The notes beneath the pieces were generated by a model. The model ran no database searches. It had not been told where the DNA came from and worked only from the letters and a program-made list of their open reading frames with translations. The position numbers and the translations under genes were made by a program. This document shows, piece after piece, positions 54,434 to 64,000 of a stretch of DNA of 64,000 nt (position 1 is its first letter; every line of letters starts with the position of its first letter). Source of the DNA: Parastagonospora avenae f. sp. tritici 18332-5 (taxonomy: Eukaryota; Ascomycota; Dothideomycetes; Pleosporales; Phaeosphaeriaceae); assembly GCA_022559985.1 (NCBI GenBank), contig JAFJTR010000033.1, positions 127,247-191,246 on the forward strand, in the 5' to 3' direction.

Positions 54434-54483
<50 letters not shown>

Positions 54484-56229
54484 GCGAGCAGAGTGAGATT
54501 GGTGGAAGTTAACGGAACGTCATGAGTGTACTTTCGGCTCAGCAACTGCTTTTGTCCAGGCGTACTCGTCTCTTGCCAGGCATACTCTTGCCAGGCTGCC
54601 TGCCTTGCGCCTATGCTGAGTGAGACGCACACCGGTAGCTATGGTACGTGAGTTCTTAAGTACCCCAACCGGTCAAATTCCTTTGACCTCGCGTACGCGG
54701 GTCCGCTTGAGACTTCTGCGGCCATGCGAAGGGTTGGTAGTAGTACGGAGATCCGCCCATGGTGTTGGTAGTTCAGGTCGATAGACTAGTCCCGTTATCA
54801 CGTCTACAAATTCGTTGGGAAGAGACAAGTAAGCCAGGAGAGAAGTAGTTGACCGGCGTCTGTGTTACGATCTGGTCCCGCGCACTACGTTCACCATCAC
54901 AGCAATACCAAGAATTTATTCGTGTTGGTTTCGAAGCTTAGTGGCTGGCATACCTCTATCCTTAAATGTCGCTTTCTCGCACAAAGAGCCCTGATGGGGC
55001 AGGTCATATTTGAGAAACAACAAGGTAGACGTGATGATTCGATAGCATGCTTACTGGAGGGCGTGGGCCCTGGATTTGTGTGACAGCAGTACAGCTCACG
55101 CGACAAGCGCTGGAGACACTACAGTCGTGGTTCAGACGCCATTTTCGAGTCAATCGCCTTGTGTAATTTGTAGAACCAGAAAGCGCGCGTTTGCTACTGT
55201 TGCAGTCAAGCTTCACACCCTGCGAATAAGGTTTCCAGCGGGTTGGGTTTGCAAGACAGACGATTGCGCAGCCGATTGCAGATGCAGCGCGCTGATGTTG
55301 GATTCCAGAACAATTCCTTATCTAGGCTGATGCATGCACACCACCGGTTCGAGGCACATCCGAACATGAGCTGATGTCTATCCCCTGTCGTGTGGTGCAC
55401 AAGGAAATCTGCCACCTGCCCAGGATTGCTTAGCCTATTCTTATTCGAGCTTGTCACGCATGCCAAATTGCGAAGCAACGAATACCAGCCCGCGATAGGA
55501 GTAGATGGCCTGCCGTCACGTACGTTGCTATCAGCTATGTGACATGTCTATCACGGTGGTCTGTTCCATGAGGAGCTCCTATTGACACTAGCCGCTGTCA
55601 AACTCTATACCACCAGTCTAGCGCAGCTTGGAGAGAGTTTGCGGTTCTCTAGAGACTAATAATTTACCATCCGCCAAGGGCGCGCATATGTCCGACACGT
55701 ACGAGGATGATTGCTGCAGCGGGTGGTCGCGACTGCGTACCCTGGGCGGTGATTTGAGAGCTTATCTGTACCCCGCGTGAGTTTTGGGAACGAACGGCCG
55801 TGTTGGGTGAGCAGGCGGCCTGTCCGCAGTTCTCTGAAAGCATTCATTCGATAGTAAGATTCGCCCGGGCGTCTAGAATTGCGACTATCTCCCACGCCGC
55901 ACTTAGCTCGAGGGTTCAATCGCCGCTGTGGTGCTGGTTGGTGCGTGCTGTTGTGCTCAAGATCGGGATGGGCACACGAGAGGGTCTGGCGAGATTGTAA
56001 GACCACTGCGTGCCTGTCGATATAAAGTAGGACCTTGTACTCCCATCAGCGCGGTAGCGCTCCAGCATCTCGTCTCCGTGGTGCTATAACGTTTGCCATA
56101 TCGTCAGGGTACATCTCGAACTCCTGGCGCTAGCTCAGTCTGAGCAACCTTGAGACTGTCTGCCATATATACCTACGATCCGCTTCGGCTTTTCCACTTT
56201 TAATCGACTCAATTTTTTCGGTCCTCAAA
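53268..56229. other. 3-kb gene-free region with poly-G tract
   Basis: Only short, mutually overlapping open frames. Contains a dispersed repeat copy (about 54349-54380) and a 48-base G run (54434-54481). The last part holds the promoter of the amino-acid permease gene, with a TATATA element near 56164-56170. Confidence 0.55.
54434..54481 (+). repeat. Homopolymer of 48 G
   Basis: An uninterrupted G run flanked by ordinary sequence. True length is uncertain because homopolymers are error-prone in all sequencing chemistries. Confidence 0.85.
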
Positions 56230-58036
56230 ATGTCGGCCAACAACTACGAGAAGGATCAATTCGCCATCCAGGGCGACGCAAGTCCTCCACATGACCACGG
56301 TGTCGGGCACATTGTCGAAACCAAGGGTGGCGCGCTGGGAGAGGCAGCTGGTATTTATGGTGATCTTGAGACTGCCGAGCGGTACGGCTATGTCGAGCGA
56401 AATCTCAAGTCTCGTCACATCCAGTTCATCGCACTCGGTGGTAAGTGCTCGAATGCAAAGGATACGCGTGAAAAATACACTGACTGAATGCTTGCAGGTA
56501 CCATCGGCACTGGTCTCTTCCTCGGTATCGGGACTGCGTTCGCCAATGCTGGTCCGGTCTCAGTCCTCCTTGGTTACACCATCACCGGTATTGCTGTCCT
56601 CGCTATGATGCAATGTCTCGGCGAGATGGGTACATGGCTGCCGCTGCCTGGTTCTATCCCACAATACTGCTCTCGTTACGCCGATCCAGCTCTCGGTTTC
56701 GCGGCTGGATGGAACAACTGGTACCAATACTCGATCACGCTTTGCGCGGAGATTTCTGCAGCTGCCCTTCTCATCAACTACTGGGACCAGGAACAGAAGT
56801 ACAACCCCGCCATTTGGATCACGCTCATAATTCTCCTCATCCTTGGCTTGAACATTTTTGCGGTCGGGATCTACGGTGAGGCAGAGTTCATTTTCGCCTC
56901 CATCAAGATCATTACCATGGTCGGTCTCTTGATTCTTGGACTCGTCATCATGCTTGGTGGTGCACCAGACCACGACAGGCGAGGTTTCCGCTACTGGAAA
57001 GAAGGCGCGATGAAAGAGTATGTTGGCACAGGCAACACAGGTCGCTTCACTGGCCTTTGGTCCACTCTGGTCAATGCCGCTTTCTCGTACGGTGGTGTAG
57101 AAATGGTCTGCGTTGCGGCTGGCGAAGCTGCCAACCCAAGGAAGAACATTCCCAAGGCTGTGCGACGAGTCGTCTGGGTGAGTTATTCGATGGTTCCTCT
57201 GAAGTGCGTACTTACTAACGACGAATCAGCGCATTCTCTTCTTCTACATCCTCGGATCCTTCTTCATTGGCGTGATCATTTCTAGCAACGATCCTCAACT
57301 TACTAACTCGGATGCCCAAGGCGCACAAAGGTCCCCGTGGGTCATCGCGATGAAGAGTGCGTCGATCCCGGTCCTGCCTCACATTATCAATGCCGTCATC
57401 TTGACCTCCGCTACATCTGCGGGTAACGCCTTCTTGTACACCGGATCCCGTTACCTCTTCGGTATTGCGCAGAATGGCCACGCTCCTAAATTCTTGCTCA
57501 AGTGCTCTAAGGCCGGTGTACCATATTACTGCGTGGGCATTACCTGCTCCGTCTCATTGCTCACGTACTTGAGTGTTAGCACTGGTGCCAACAAGGTCTT
57601 CCTCTGGTTCCAGAACTTGACTACGATTGCCCAGCTCTTTACCTGGTCTTCGATCTGCTTCACGTACATCCGCTTTCGCAAGGCTCTTGCGGCGCAGGGT
57701 GTCGATCGCAGCACTTTGATCTTCTCCGCCCCATTTCAGCCATACGCCACCTGGTTCGCCTTTACGTACTTTGTCTTGATTATTCTCTTTAACGGTTTCA
57801 AGGTCTTCACCACGACTCCTTGGGGTTCTGAGGAATTGACGGCTTTCTTTACGGCTTATGTTGGTATTGCGATCTTTGGGCTCTTGTTCGCCTTCTGGAA
57901 GATATTCAAGCGCACCAAGATGGTCGACCCTGCGCATGCAGACATTTGGAGTGGAAAGGCTGCCCTTGACGCAGAGGTTTGGCCGGAACAGATACCTCGG
58001 AACATGCTTGAGAAGTTTTGGTTTTGGTTGTGCTAG
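56230..58036 (+). CDS. Amino-acid permease (YAT family)
   Basis: Three exons, 56230-56440, 56498-57177 and 57230-58036; introns of 57 bp (GTAAGT...GCAG) and 52 bp (GTGAGT...TCAG); 565 residues. A ~50-residue cytosolic N-terminus leads to LKSRHIQFIALGGTIGTGLFLGIG, the signature of fungal amino-acid permeases, with the first splice inside it. About 12 hydrophobic segments follow. Conserved ERYGYVERNLK, YCSRYADPALGFAAGWNNWY and SATSAGNAFLYTGSRYLFG are present. It imports amino acids by proton symport; specificity not determinable. Confidence 0.94.
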
Positions 58037-59151
58037 ACCAAAGCGTCAAATACGCAGTCTCTCTTAAGCACACGCCGGTCGAGACATGCATGAAGCCTGG
58101 GAGGCGTGCTTGAACTAAGATGGCCTCCGTTCCCACATTATTTAGAATATCGGATCGCAATTGAATCCTATTGTTGTCAATCTCAATTCATCAGAGTCAT
58201 GTAACGGCTCCTTAAGGGCCAGAGAGGCATTGCTTGATTCGGACATGCTGGATCGCATTTCCTAGACGTTAAAGAGCAATCTGCCGTACCTTGTTCCGAG
58301 TCCGTCATGTCATCGGCGAAGATTCCCATTGTGATGCGGTGATGCGTTACACGATAGCAAATGAATGGTGTGAAGAAAGCGTGTTGGTAAACGTACCATG
58401 GGGCAAGGTTTCTTTACGCTGTTGTGTTACCACAGGTTCGCAACTGTGACGGAAAGAGACCAGAGTGCAATTGAAACCAGCCCATTGTGTTACGTGAAGC
58501 CATACACAGGGCCTTTCCGACGCATTTTGAAGCCCATCGATACTATGTGCATAGCTTCGAGCTGTTGAGAAGTCCCCGTTACATCTCCTTCGCAGTTGTT
58601 GACTGATAAGGTCTAAATCGCGGAACGCTTCCGCTCGATCGTGTTCCCTGACTTGGTTGAACCTGGGTTGCCAAAATGTGATACGAATTCGATGGGAACG
58701 CAACAACCGTCAGCGAGTTCGATCGGTGTCAACTCTGTTGGAATTGGAAGAAGTATGGTCGTAACGCGGTGCAGGCGCGTTTTCTTTCGTTGATCCTGCC
58801 GGCCTAGTTTAGCGTCGTTCTGCCTGCTTAGGCATCGACAGCTTCAAGGCGCCCAGTCACCAGTCACCAGTCATCACTTCAACCTTCCACATAACGAATA
58901 TCTTAACGAATTGATAGCTTTTAAACGCCTTGCTCTCCAGCGCTGCCGTTGAATTGCTGATAATCTGGTAGAGCAATGTCTTTTGTGCTATTGCGACGCC
59001 ATTCCATATGATGATAAATCACGATTTCACGTGCTGGAATCCCAGAGCGACCAACCTACTGTCAGGCGAAACTCGAAGGCTATAAGCCATCACTTGAAAA
59101 AGCTTCGCAGTGCATTCCCAGCTGGATTCAGACAAATTGTTGATCATCAGC
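58037..59151. other. 1.1-kb intergenic region
   Basis: No supported gene (a minus-strand frame at 58347-58706 has no features). A short AGTCACC repeat sits at about 58855-58870. Confidence 0.45.
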
Positions 59152-61392
59152 ATGTCGATACCACTGAATGCAGCCCAAGATGCAGCCGCGAGCACCATTT
59201 ACACAGCATTGACACCAGTAAAAAGCCCGGAACCAGAAAGTTCGAGGCGACCCTCGGAGCAGCCAGCTCTCAATCGCGCGTGTGAGGCTTGCCGCGTGTC
59301 AAAAGTAAGATGCTTGGTCAATCCAGACGCAAATTCTACTCAATGTCAGAGATGCGCAAAGGCCGGAAGAGCTTGCGTATTTGCGCCACCAGCGAAGAGG
59401 AGGCAACGCAAGAGGACCGATGTGCGAGTCACAGAGCTAGAGAAGGAGATCAAACAGATGCGTGACCTTCTCAAAACTTCGAAAAACAAATCTTCCGACC
59501 ATACGAGCGATCAAGAGTCGGAAGACGAAGACTCGGCAGAAGACGCACCTGAGGCGGAGAGAGCAGGTTCGGTAGAACCACCGCTGCAGAGAAGTCGAAC
59601 AATAACAGCATCGCAAAAATCGAATGCCGACCAGTGGTACAACACAGAGACTGAACGGACGAAGGGCGCGCCTAACACGAACAACTGTGGATCGAAAGAC
59701 CCTCTTGGTCCCGCTGAGAACGACATTATCGATCGTGGCGTTATCACACCCCAACAAGCTGAGGAGTTGATGGGTGTTTGGAGAAACGACCTGGTGAACT
59801 CTTGTCCTGGGATTACCATACCAAGACACTGGACAGCGAACGATCTGCGGGCAAACAAGCCGGCTTTGTTCCACGCGGTTATGGCAGCTGCCGCGCACTC
59901 ATATGGATCTCAGATATCCGATAAGTTACATGAGGAAGCCGTCTACCTCTATGCTCGGTCCGCATTCATTAACGGCGAGAAATCAATAGAGAGCATACAG
60001 GCGATGATGGTCACCGTGGCCTTCTACTCGCCACCAAAAAACCCTGGACAACTACAAATTTATCAATGGGTCAATATGGCTGCATCTATGGCTCTAGAAT
60101 TGGGTCTTGCGTCAAAGCCAAGAACACATGAGCAGCTACCCAAGCGAGCAATCAGGTCACTGCAGAAAATCTCCTCACCAGAAGAGCTACTCGAACATTG
60201 CCGGACTGTACTAAATCTCTACATCATTAGCGCTGGTTTCTCAATGCGCTTGAAACGACCGAACATCCTACTCTTCAACAGCTGGATGGAAGAGTGTGTC
60301 GTCATGCTCGAGAGGTCGAAATTACTTGACGACAGACGCACCATTGCCTGGCTCAAGTTGCAACGAATCGCAGACGAAGCCAATACGGCATTTGGTTTCG
60401 ACGATGCCAGCACAAGCTTCAGCCTTTCCGAGCTGCGTATGCAGATAATCTTACGGATCTTCGACCGGCGAATGCACGACTGGAAAAAGTCTGTACCCGA
60501 GGAAGTCATGACAGTTTTTCTCGAGATTGAATTCCACCAAAACAAACTTTCAATGTGGGAATTTGGGATGGACGGAGGTCGATACGACGTAACCGAGTTT
60601 AGAAACCGGCATCTTACACTTCCTGCGCTGGACGATGATTCTGTACAGCCTGAATCACTATTATCACGGTCAGCTCTGCAAATCAATGCAACGACCAAAT
60701 GCATCGGCGCCGCGCACAACATTCTCGACTGCTTCATCCAAATCCCCATCGAGCGCCTGCAAAAAGCCCCCAACGTCCTCTTCGTCCGCGCAATCTATGC
60801 CCTCGTCGCCCTAATGAAAGCCGACTACGCCGTCGGCACGGACGCAGACATGAGCGAAATCCTCGAGTCGAAGAGCCTCAAAGTAGACTTCTATCTCGCC
60901 ACCGTTCTTGCGCGAACCTCCGAAGCCATGGGCCCGAACAAATGCAGAATACCAAGTCACTGGACATTTGTGTTGGAGGCTAAGCTCAAGTCCTGGCGCG
61001 ACGAATACACACAATGGCGAGAAGAAGATCGGCACCTCAAGCGGAGGAAAGTCAGCAATGAGGATGATGCGGGTGCGAAGACGCCGACGTTCGCGCAACC
61101 TGCTGCTTCGGCGCTGGCGAACGCGCCTCTCGAGCATTCTGCTGCTCAGATGCCGAATCAGAGTTTCGCGGCGAATAACCCATATCCGGCTTGGAATCCG
61201 CTGGATGCATCGACGACAGCGGGCCAGATTGGCGACTTCACCCCAGATATGGGCGACTTTAGCGCAGCTTTTCAGAATGGCGATTTGTATCTCTGGAACG
61301 ATATGACGGCGGATTCATTTGGTGGGTGGGTGCCTCAGAGCGGGATGTACAGTGGTATGGAGTTTGGGGGGTTGAACGGGCAGGGCTTTTAG
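59152..61392 (+). CDS. Zn2Cys6 fungal transcription factor
   Basis: Single exon, 746 residues from ATG 59152. Binuclear zinc cluster: Cys44, Cys47, Cys54, Cys65, Cys68, Cys75 (CEACRVSKVRC...CQRCAKAGRAC), followed by a basic linker (AKRRQRKRTD) and a short coiled coil (RVTELEKEIKQMRDLL) that would pair two subunits. A middle homology region of the Leu3/War1 type follows (RPALFHAVMAAAAHSYGS, LGLASKP). The C-terminus is Gln/Asn/Gly-rich with acidic patches, an activation-domain-like composition. Target genes unknown; the neighbouring permease is a candidate by position only. Confidence 0.93.
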   Translation: MSIPLNAAQDAAASTIYTALTPVKSPEPESSRRPSEQPALNRACEACRVSKVRCLVNPDANSTQCQRCAKAGRACVFAPPAKRRQRKRTDVRVTELEKEIKQMRDLLKTSKNKSSDHTSDQESEDEDSAEDAPEAERAGSVEPPLQRSRTITASQKSNADQWYNTETERTKGAPNTNNCGSKDPLGPAENDIIDRGVITPQQAEELMGVWRNDLVNSCPGITIPRHWTANDLRANKPALFHAVMAAAAHSYGSQISDKLHEEAVYLYARSAFINGEKSIESIQAMMVTVAFYSPPKNPGQLQIYQWVNMAASMALELGLASKPRTHEQLPKRAIRSLQKISSPEELLEHCRTVLNLYIISAGFSMRLKRPNILLFNSWMEECVVMLERSKLLDDRRTIAWLKLQRIADEANTAFGFDDASTSFSLSELRMQIILRIFDRRMHDWKKSVPEEVMTVFLEIEFHQNKLSMWEFGMDGGRYDVTEFRNRHLTLPALDDDSVQPESLLSRSALQINATTKCIGAAHNILDCFIQIPIERLQKAPNVLFVRAIYALVALMKADYAVGTDADMSEILESKSLKVDFYLATVLARTSEAMGPNKCRIPSHWTFVLEAKLKSWRDEYTQWREEDRHLKRRKVSNEDDAGAKTPTFAQPAASALANAPLEHSAAQMPNQSFAANNPYPAWNPLDASTTAGQIGDFTPDMGDFSAAFQNGDLYLWNDMTADSFGGWVPQSGMYSGMEFGGLNGQGF

Positions 61393-62155
61393 ACTATATA
61401 TGACTGTGAAGCGTGGATAAGAGATGACTGACCTGAGGGTCTTGCGGCATCAGGAGGCAGCGGATGTATATTTATGATGAATTAGAGATCGCCGCGTTGT
61501 ATTATACTTCTTCGAATCGAAACTCAGATTATCTTCAAGGGGATTTAGTTTGTTGCTCGCCTGTGGGCTTAGGCAGACTATTTCGATCTGGAGAAATAGT
61601 GTTCAGGCAGACTGTTCCGATTTGGCCAAATGGGTGTCTTGGGCAGACTGTTTCGATTGGCGAAATAGATGTCCTAGGCAGTCTGTTTTGATTTAGCGAT
61701 ATAGATGTCTTAGGCACACTGTTTCGATTTGCGAAATAGAGTTTAGGCAGGCTATTTCGATTGGCAAAACAGATGCAGCCTGTTTTGATTTAGTGAAATA
61801 CATGTTTAGGTAGACTATCTCGAATTGGTGAAATAGCTGTGTTCAGGTACTGTTTCGATCTGGCGAAATAGCGAACCAAGTTTAGGCGCGTCAGGGTTAT
61901 TGTTGTAGACCGTTGTTAGGGCTTTGCAACATCTGTGCACGCATACAATCCCTGAGCAAGATAAATATCGCCCGGTACGCTTTCTCTGTTAAGAACGCAT
62001 ACAACGGAAGGAATGTCATACAAGAAAAGAAGTCGCGACACAAAGTTCGCGCTACCATCCGCGTTCTCCATCTAGCGCGAATTCCGATCGACGTTTCCCC
62101 AGATTATTGCGACAACGATTCCCAAGTCGCGACTCCACGAGAGTTCCATGAAGCC
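61393..62155. other. Intergenic region containing the hairpin repeat array
   Basis: The repeat array at 61572-61877 fills most of it; the remainder is the upstream region of the DUF3431 gene. Confidence 0.5.
61572..61877. repeat. Tandem array of nine 31-38 bp units, each with a short inverted repeat
   Basis: Consensus unit AGGCAGACTGTTTCGATTTG followed by GCGAAATAGATGTCTT. Each unit contains ATTTCG...CGAAAT-like arms that can form a 5-6 bp hairpin; several units show mutations in one arm (TTTTGAT, CCAAAT). Units differ by 10-25 percent, so the array is old. Confidence 0.85.
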
Positions 62156-63281
62156 ATGCCTCGCCTCTCCGTGCGCAACATTGTCGTCACCGTCAACATC
62201 CTGCTTCTTACCGCGCTGGTGATACACCTGAAGCAAGTGCTATGGGACCGCCAACTCTCCCCTGCCGACCTCGGCACGTCGCATATCCCCGATGAGCTCC
62301 TCGATGACGCCCAGTTCTCGAAGCGGCGAACGACTGTCGTTGTTGCCGCGCAGGCGAGTGAGAATGCGACGTGGCTCGACGCGTATTTTCCCGACTGGGA
62401 GAAGAATATATACCGCGTTGACGATAAGTCGGCGGCGCTCAGTGTGCCGAAGAATAAAGGGAGGGAGAGCATGGTTTATTTGACGTTTGTTTTCCACTTT
62501 GGAGTTTATATGTTCTTGCAATTGACTGTGGTGATAGATATATCATTGATAACTACGATTCCCTCCCAGACAACGTCCTTTTCATCCATCCGAACAGATA
62601 CCAATGGCACAACGACGACCCGGACTATGATGGCCTACCAATGCTGCGCCGCTTCCAGCTGCCCTACCTCGAGAAAGAAGGATACGTGAACATAAGGTGC
62701 GCATGGTCGTTGGGTTGTCCCGCGGAGATCAAGCCGTTGCAGGAAGAAGGCGAGCATAGGGAAGCGGTGCACGCGGGCGGCGACTACAAACAGGCATTCG
62801 AACACCTGTTTCCTGGGACAAAGGTGCCGGAGACTGTAGGCGTGAGCTGCTGTGCGCAGTTTGCTGCGACGCGGGAGAAGATTAGGGAGAGGAAGAAGAG
62901 CGAGTATGTGAAGTACAGGCAGTGGATTATGGATACGGAGTTGGGCGATAGTATTAGCGGGCGAGTGATGGAGTATTCATGGCATAGTACGTATGATCTC
63001 TTACACCAGTCCCTCCTCCCAGCTTCATGAGACTCTGCTCTTCACGAGTCGTTGACTGACTTCCTCTAGTGATCTTTGGCAAGCCACCAGTGCATTGCCC
63101 GAGCGAGAAAGAGTGCTACTGCAAGACGTTCGGGCTTTGTAACCTCACATGTAACGGCGATCGCGAGTGTCAAGGCCGATATACTTTACCGCCGTTCTCG
63201 TCGCTGCCCGATGGTTGGCCATACGTTGGCTGGAATAAAGAAGAGAGGGAACGAGCTGGGCCTGAAGACCCATTTGCATAA
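62156..63281 (+). CDS. DUF3431 domain protein, type II membrane
   Basis: Three exons, 62156-62484, 62538-62986 and 63070-63281; introns of 53 bp (GTTTGT...GATAG) and 83 bp (GTACGT...CTAG); 329 residues. A signal-anchor helix at about 8-27 (NIVVTVNILLLTALVIHLKQV) suggests a Golgi/ER-lumen domain. The DUF3431 (PF11913) block follows: VVVAAQASENATWLDAYFPDWEKNIYRVDD, MVYLTYIIDNYDSLPDNVLFIHPNRYQWHNDDPDYDG, LRRFQLPYLEKEGYVNIRCAW and VGVSCCAQFAATREKI. Cysteine-rich C-terminus (HCPSEKECYCKTFGLCNLTC). Fold resemblance to glycosyltransferases has been suggested for this family, but function is unproven. Start at 62156 preferred; an upstream frame extends but lacks family sequence. Confidence 0.88.
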
Positions 63282-63480
63282 TTTCACGCCCTTTCGATAT
63301 CCGCGGAGCACAAGACTCGTTGGCGCATACCTAACCAGCATTGAGTACACCGTTCTCGTCGCTACCCAACGGATGTCCGTAGACTGGTGTGGAAAAGAAG
63401 AGGGAAGACGAGACTGGCGTGAAGATCCGTTGCATACCTATCAGATTCGTCGACGCATATCCGCCCAACATTGAGTGCAC
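63192..63480 (+). repeat. Tandem duplication of the DUF3431 gene 3' end (period 158 bp)
   Basis: CCGTTCTCGTCGCTGCCCRA recurs at 63192 and 63350. The following ~90 bases, coding for the last ~30 residues in copy 1, are repeated with changes in copy 2, and the junction words GCGCATA...CATTGAGTRCACCG occur after each. Copy 2 lies behind the stop codon and is non-coding. Confidence 0.75.
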
Positions 63481-64000
63481 CGATCTGCTCACATACCCGA
63501 ATTCACTCCGGCTCTACAAAGCCTGTAGTGGGTGTATGAGCCCCGCACTAGTTGTGCTGGCACATTCTGCGCCCTCGCTTCTGGTCGGTTGCATTGGTAT
63601 TACTACGCTTAGTGCGGTGTCACATATATCATAGGGCTATCGTCGCCGTTTGCGGCGTTCGCTCGATTGTTGAACACGCTCCTACGATCTAGTCGAGCCC
63701 AACATTCACGACACTCGGCATTCGTCCTACCTCGCCCATCATGGGCCTACAAACCCGCCACGATGCTTCTTTAGCTACTAGGCTGCAGTCGATATTTCAA
63801 GACTCCGGGAAGAGGGACCATCGGTTCTGGACAGTCAAATCGCCCCCAATCGATATTTGTGGTTCCACTCGATCTACTGTCGTTCACAACGTCGGGTCCA
63901 TATAATCGTTTATACAGCATATGATTCACCGATGGACGTTTTGAAACCTCGCCCTTTGCCATTTCCGGCCTTTTTTTGGAAGCACATGTTTCCATCGCCG
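63481..64000. other. Distal flank
   Basis: No supported gene. A 54-codon frame starting at ATG 63741 (plus) could be the first exon of a gene that continues outside the window; there is no further evidence. Confidence 0.35.

Noticed and set aside
61572..61877. CRISPR-like array
   Set aside because: Eukaryotic setting, no constant repeat with unique spacers; the units are simple diverged tandem repeats.
63741..63905. Short open frame starting at ATG 63741
   Set aside because: Only 54 codons with no motif; possibly a first exon of a gene beyond the window, but not supportable here.

Overview
The window reads as nuclear DNA of a filamentous ascomycete, probably a dothideomycete (class is inference). 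Genes are monocistronic, lie on both strands and carry short introns of 45-80 bp with GTNNGT donors and CTAAC/CTGAC-like branch points. Conserved fungal genes fix the kingdom: mS38, an alternative NADH dehydrogenase, bystin/Enp1, the Bre2/Ash2 COMPASS subunit, the DNA polymerase delta catalytic subunit, a Zn2Cys6 regulator and a YAT-type permease. Gene models below were built by hand; each spliced model keeps its reading frame (coding length divisible by three).

Layout. 0-8 kb: 3' part of mS38, a secreted Asn/Ala/Gly-repeat protein, a small spliced protein of unknown role, a 2.7-kb stretch without a clear gene, and a PQ-loop vacuolar amino-acid exporter. 8-12.1 kb: the most interesting island. 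A 90-residue secreted precursor with three near-identical Tyr-containing repeats cut at Lys-Arg sites lies divergently from a UstYa-like (DUF3328) oxidase gene with two HxxHC motifs, followed by a small secreted crystallin-like protein. This is the minimal signature of a fungal dikaritin-type (ustiloxin/phomopsin-like) RiPP locus, but the UstYa-like frame carries an in-frame stop, so the locus may be decaying. 13-22.7 kb: type II NADH dehydrogenase, DUF427 protein, Enp1, Bre2, aromatic amino-acid decarboxylase. 22.7-25.6 kb: gene-free, rich in diverged repeats.

25.6-43.6 kb: GPI-anchored GH20 hexosaminidase with a probable GC-AG intron, ACMSD-like amidohydrolase, GNAT acetyltransferase, DNA polymerase delta, a multi-pass membrane protein, a 2-oxoglutarate/Fe(II) dioxygenase, a P-loop kinase, a zinc alcohol dehydrogenase and a DHCR24-like FAD oxidoreductase. 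43.8-48.9 kb: an MIF4G-like gene, an unrecognised gene followed by a broken coding stretch, and an F-box protein. 49.9-53.3 kb: a divergent GH11 xylanase-like protein, an RGG/Met-rich repeat protein, an F-box-like pseudogene with two in-frame stops, and a FAM32A homologue. 53.3-56.2 kb: gene-free, with a 48-nt poly-G run. 56.2-64 kb: amino-acid permease, Zn2Cys6 regulator, a tandem array of hairpin-forming units, and a DUF3431 protein whose 3' end is tandemly duplicated downstream.

Functionally the window mixes housekeeping genes with secreted and accessory genes (RiPP-like pair, crystallin-like protein, GH20, GH11, Asn-rich wall-like protein), as expected of a plant- or litter-associated fungus. 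No transposon with intact coding capacity, CRISPR array, rRNA or convincing tRNA was seen.
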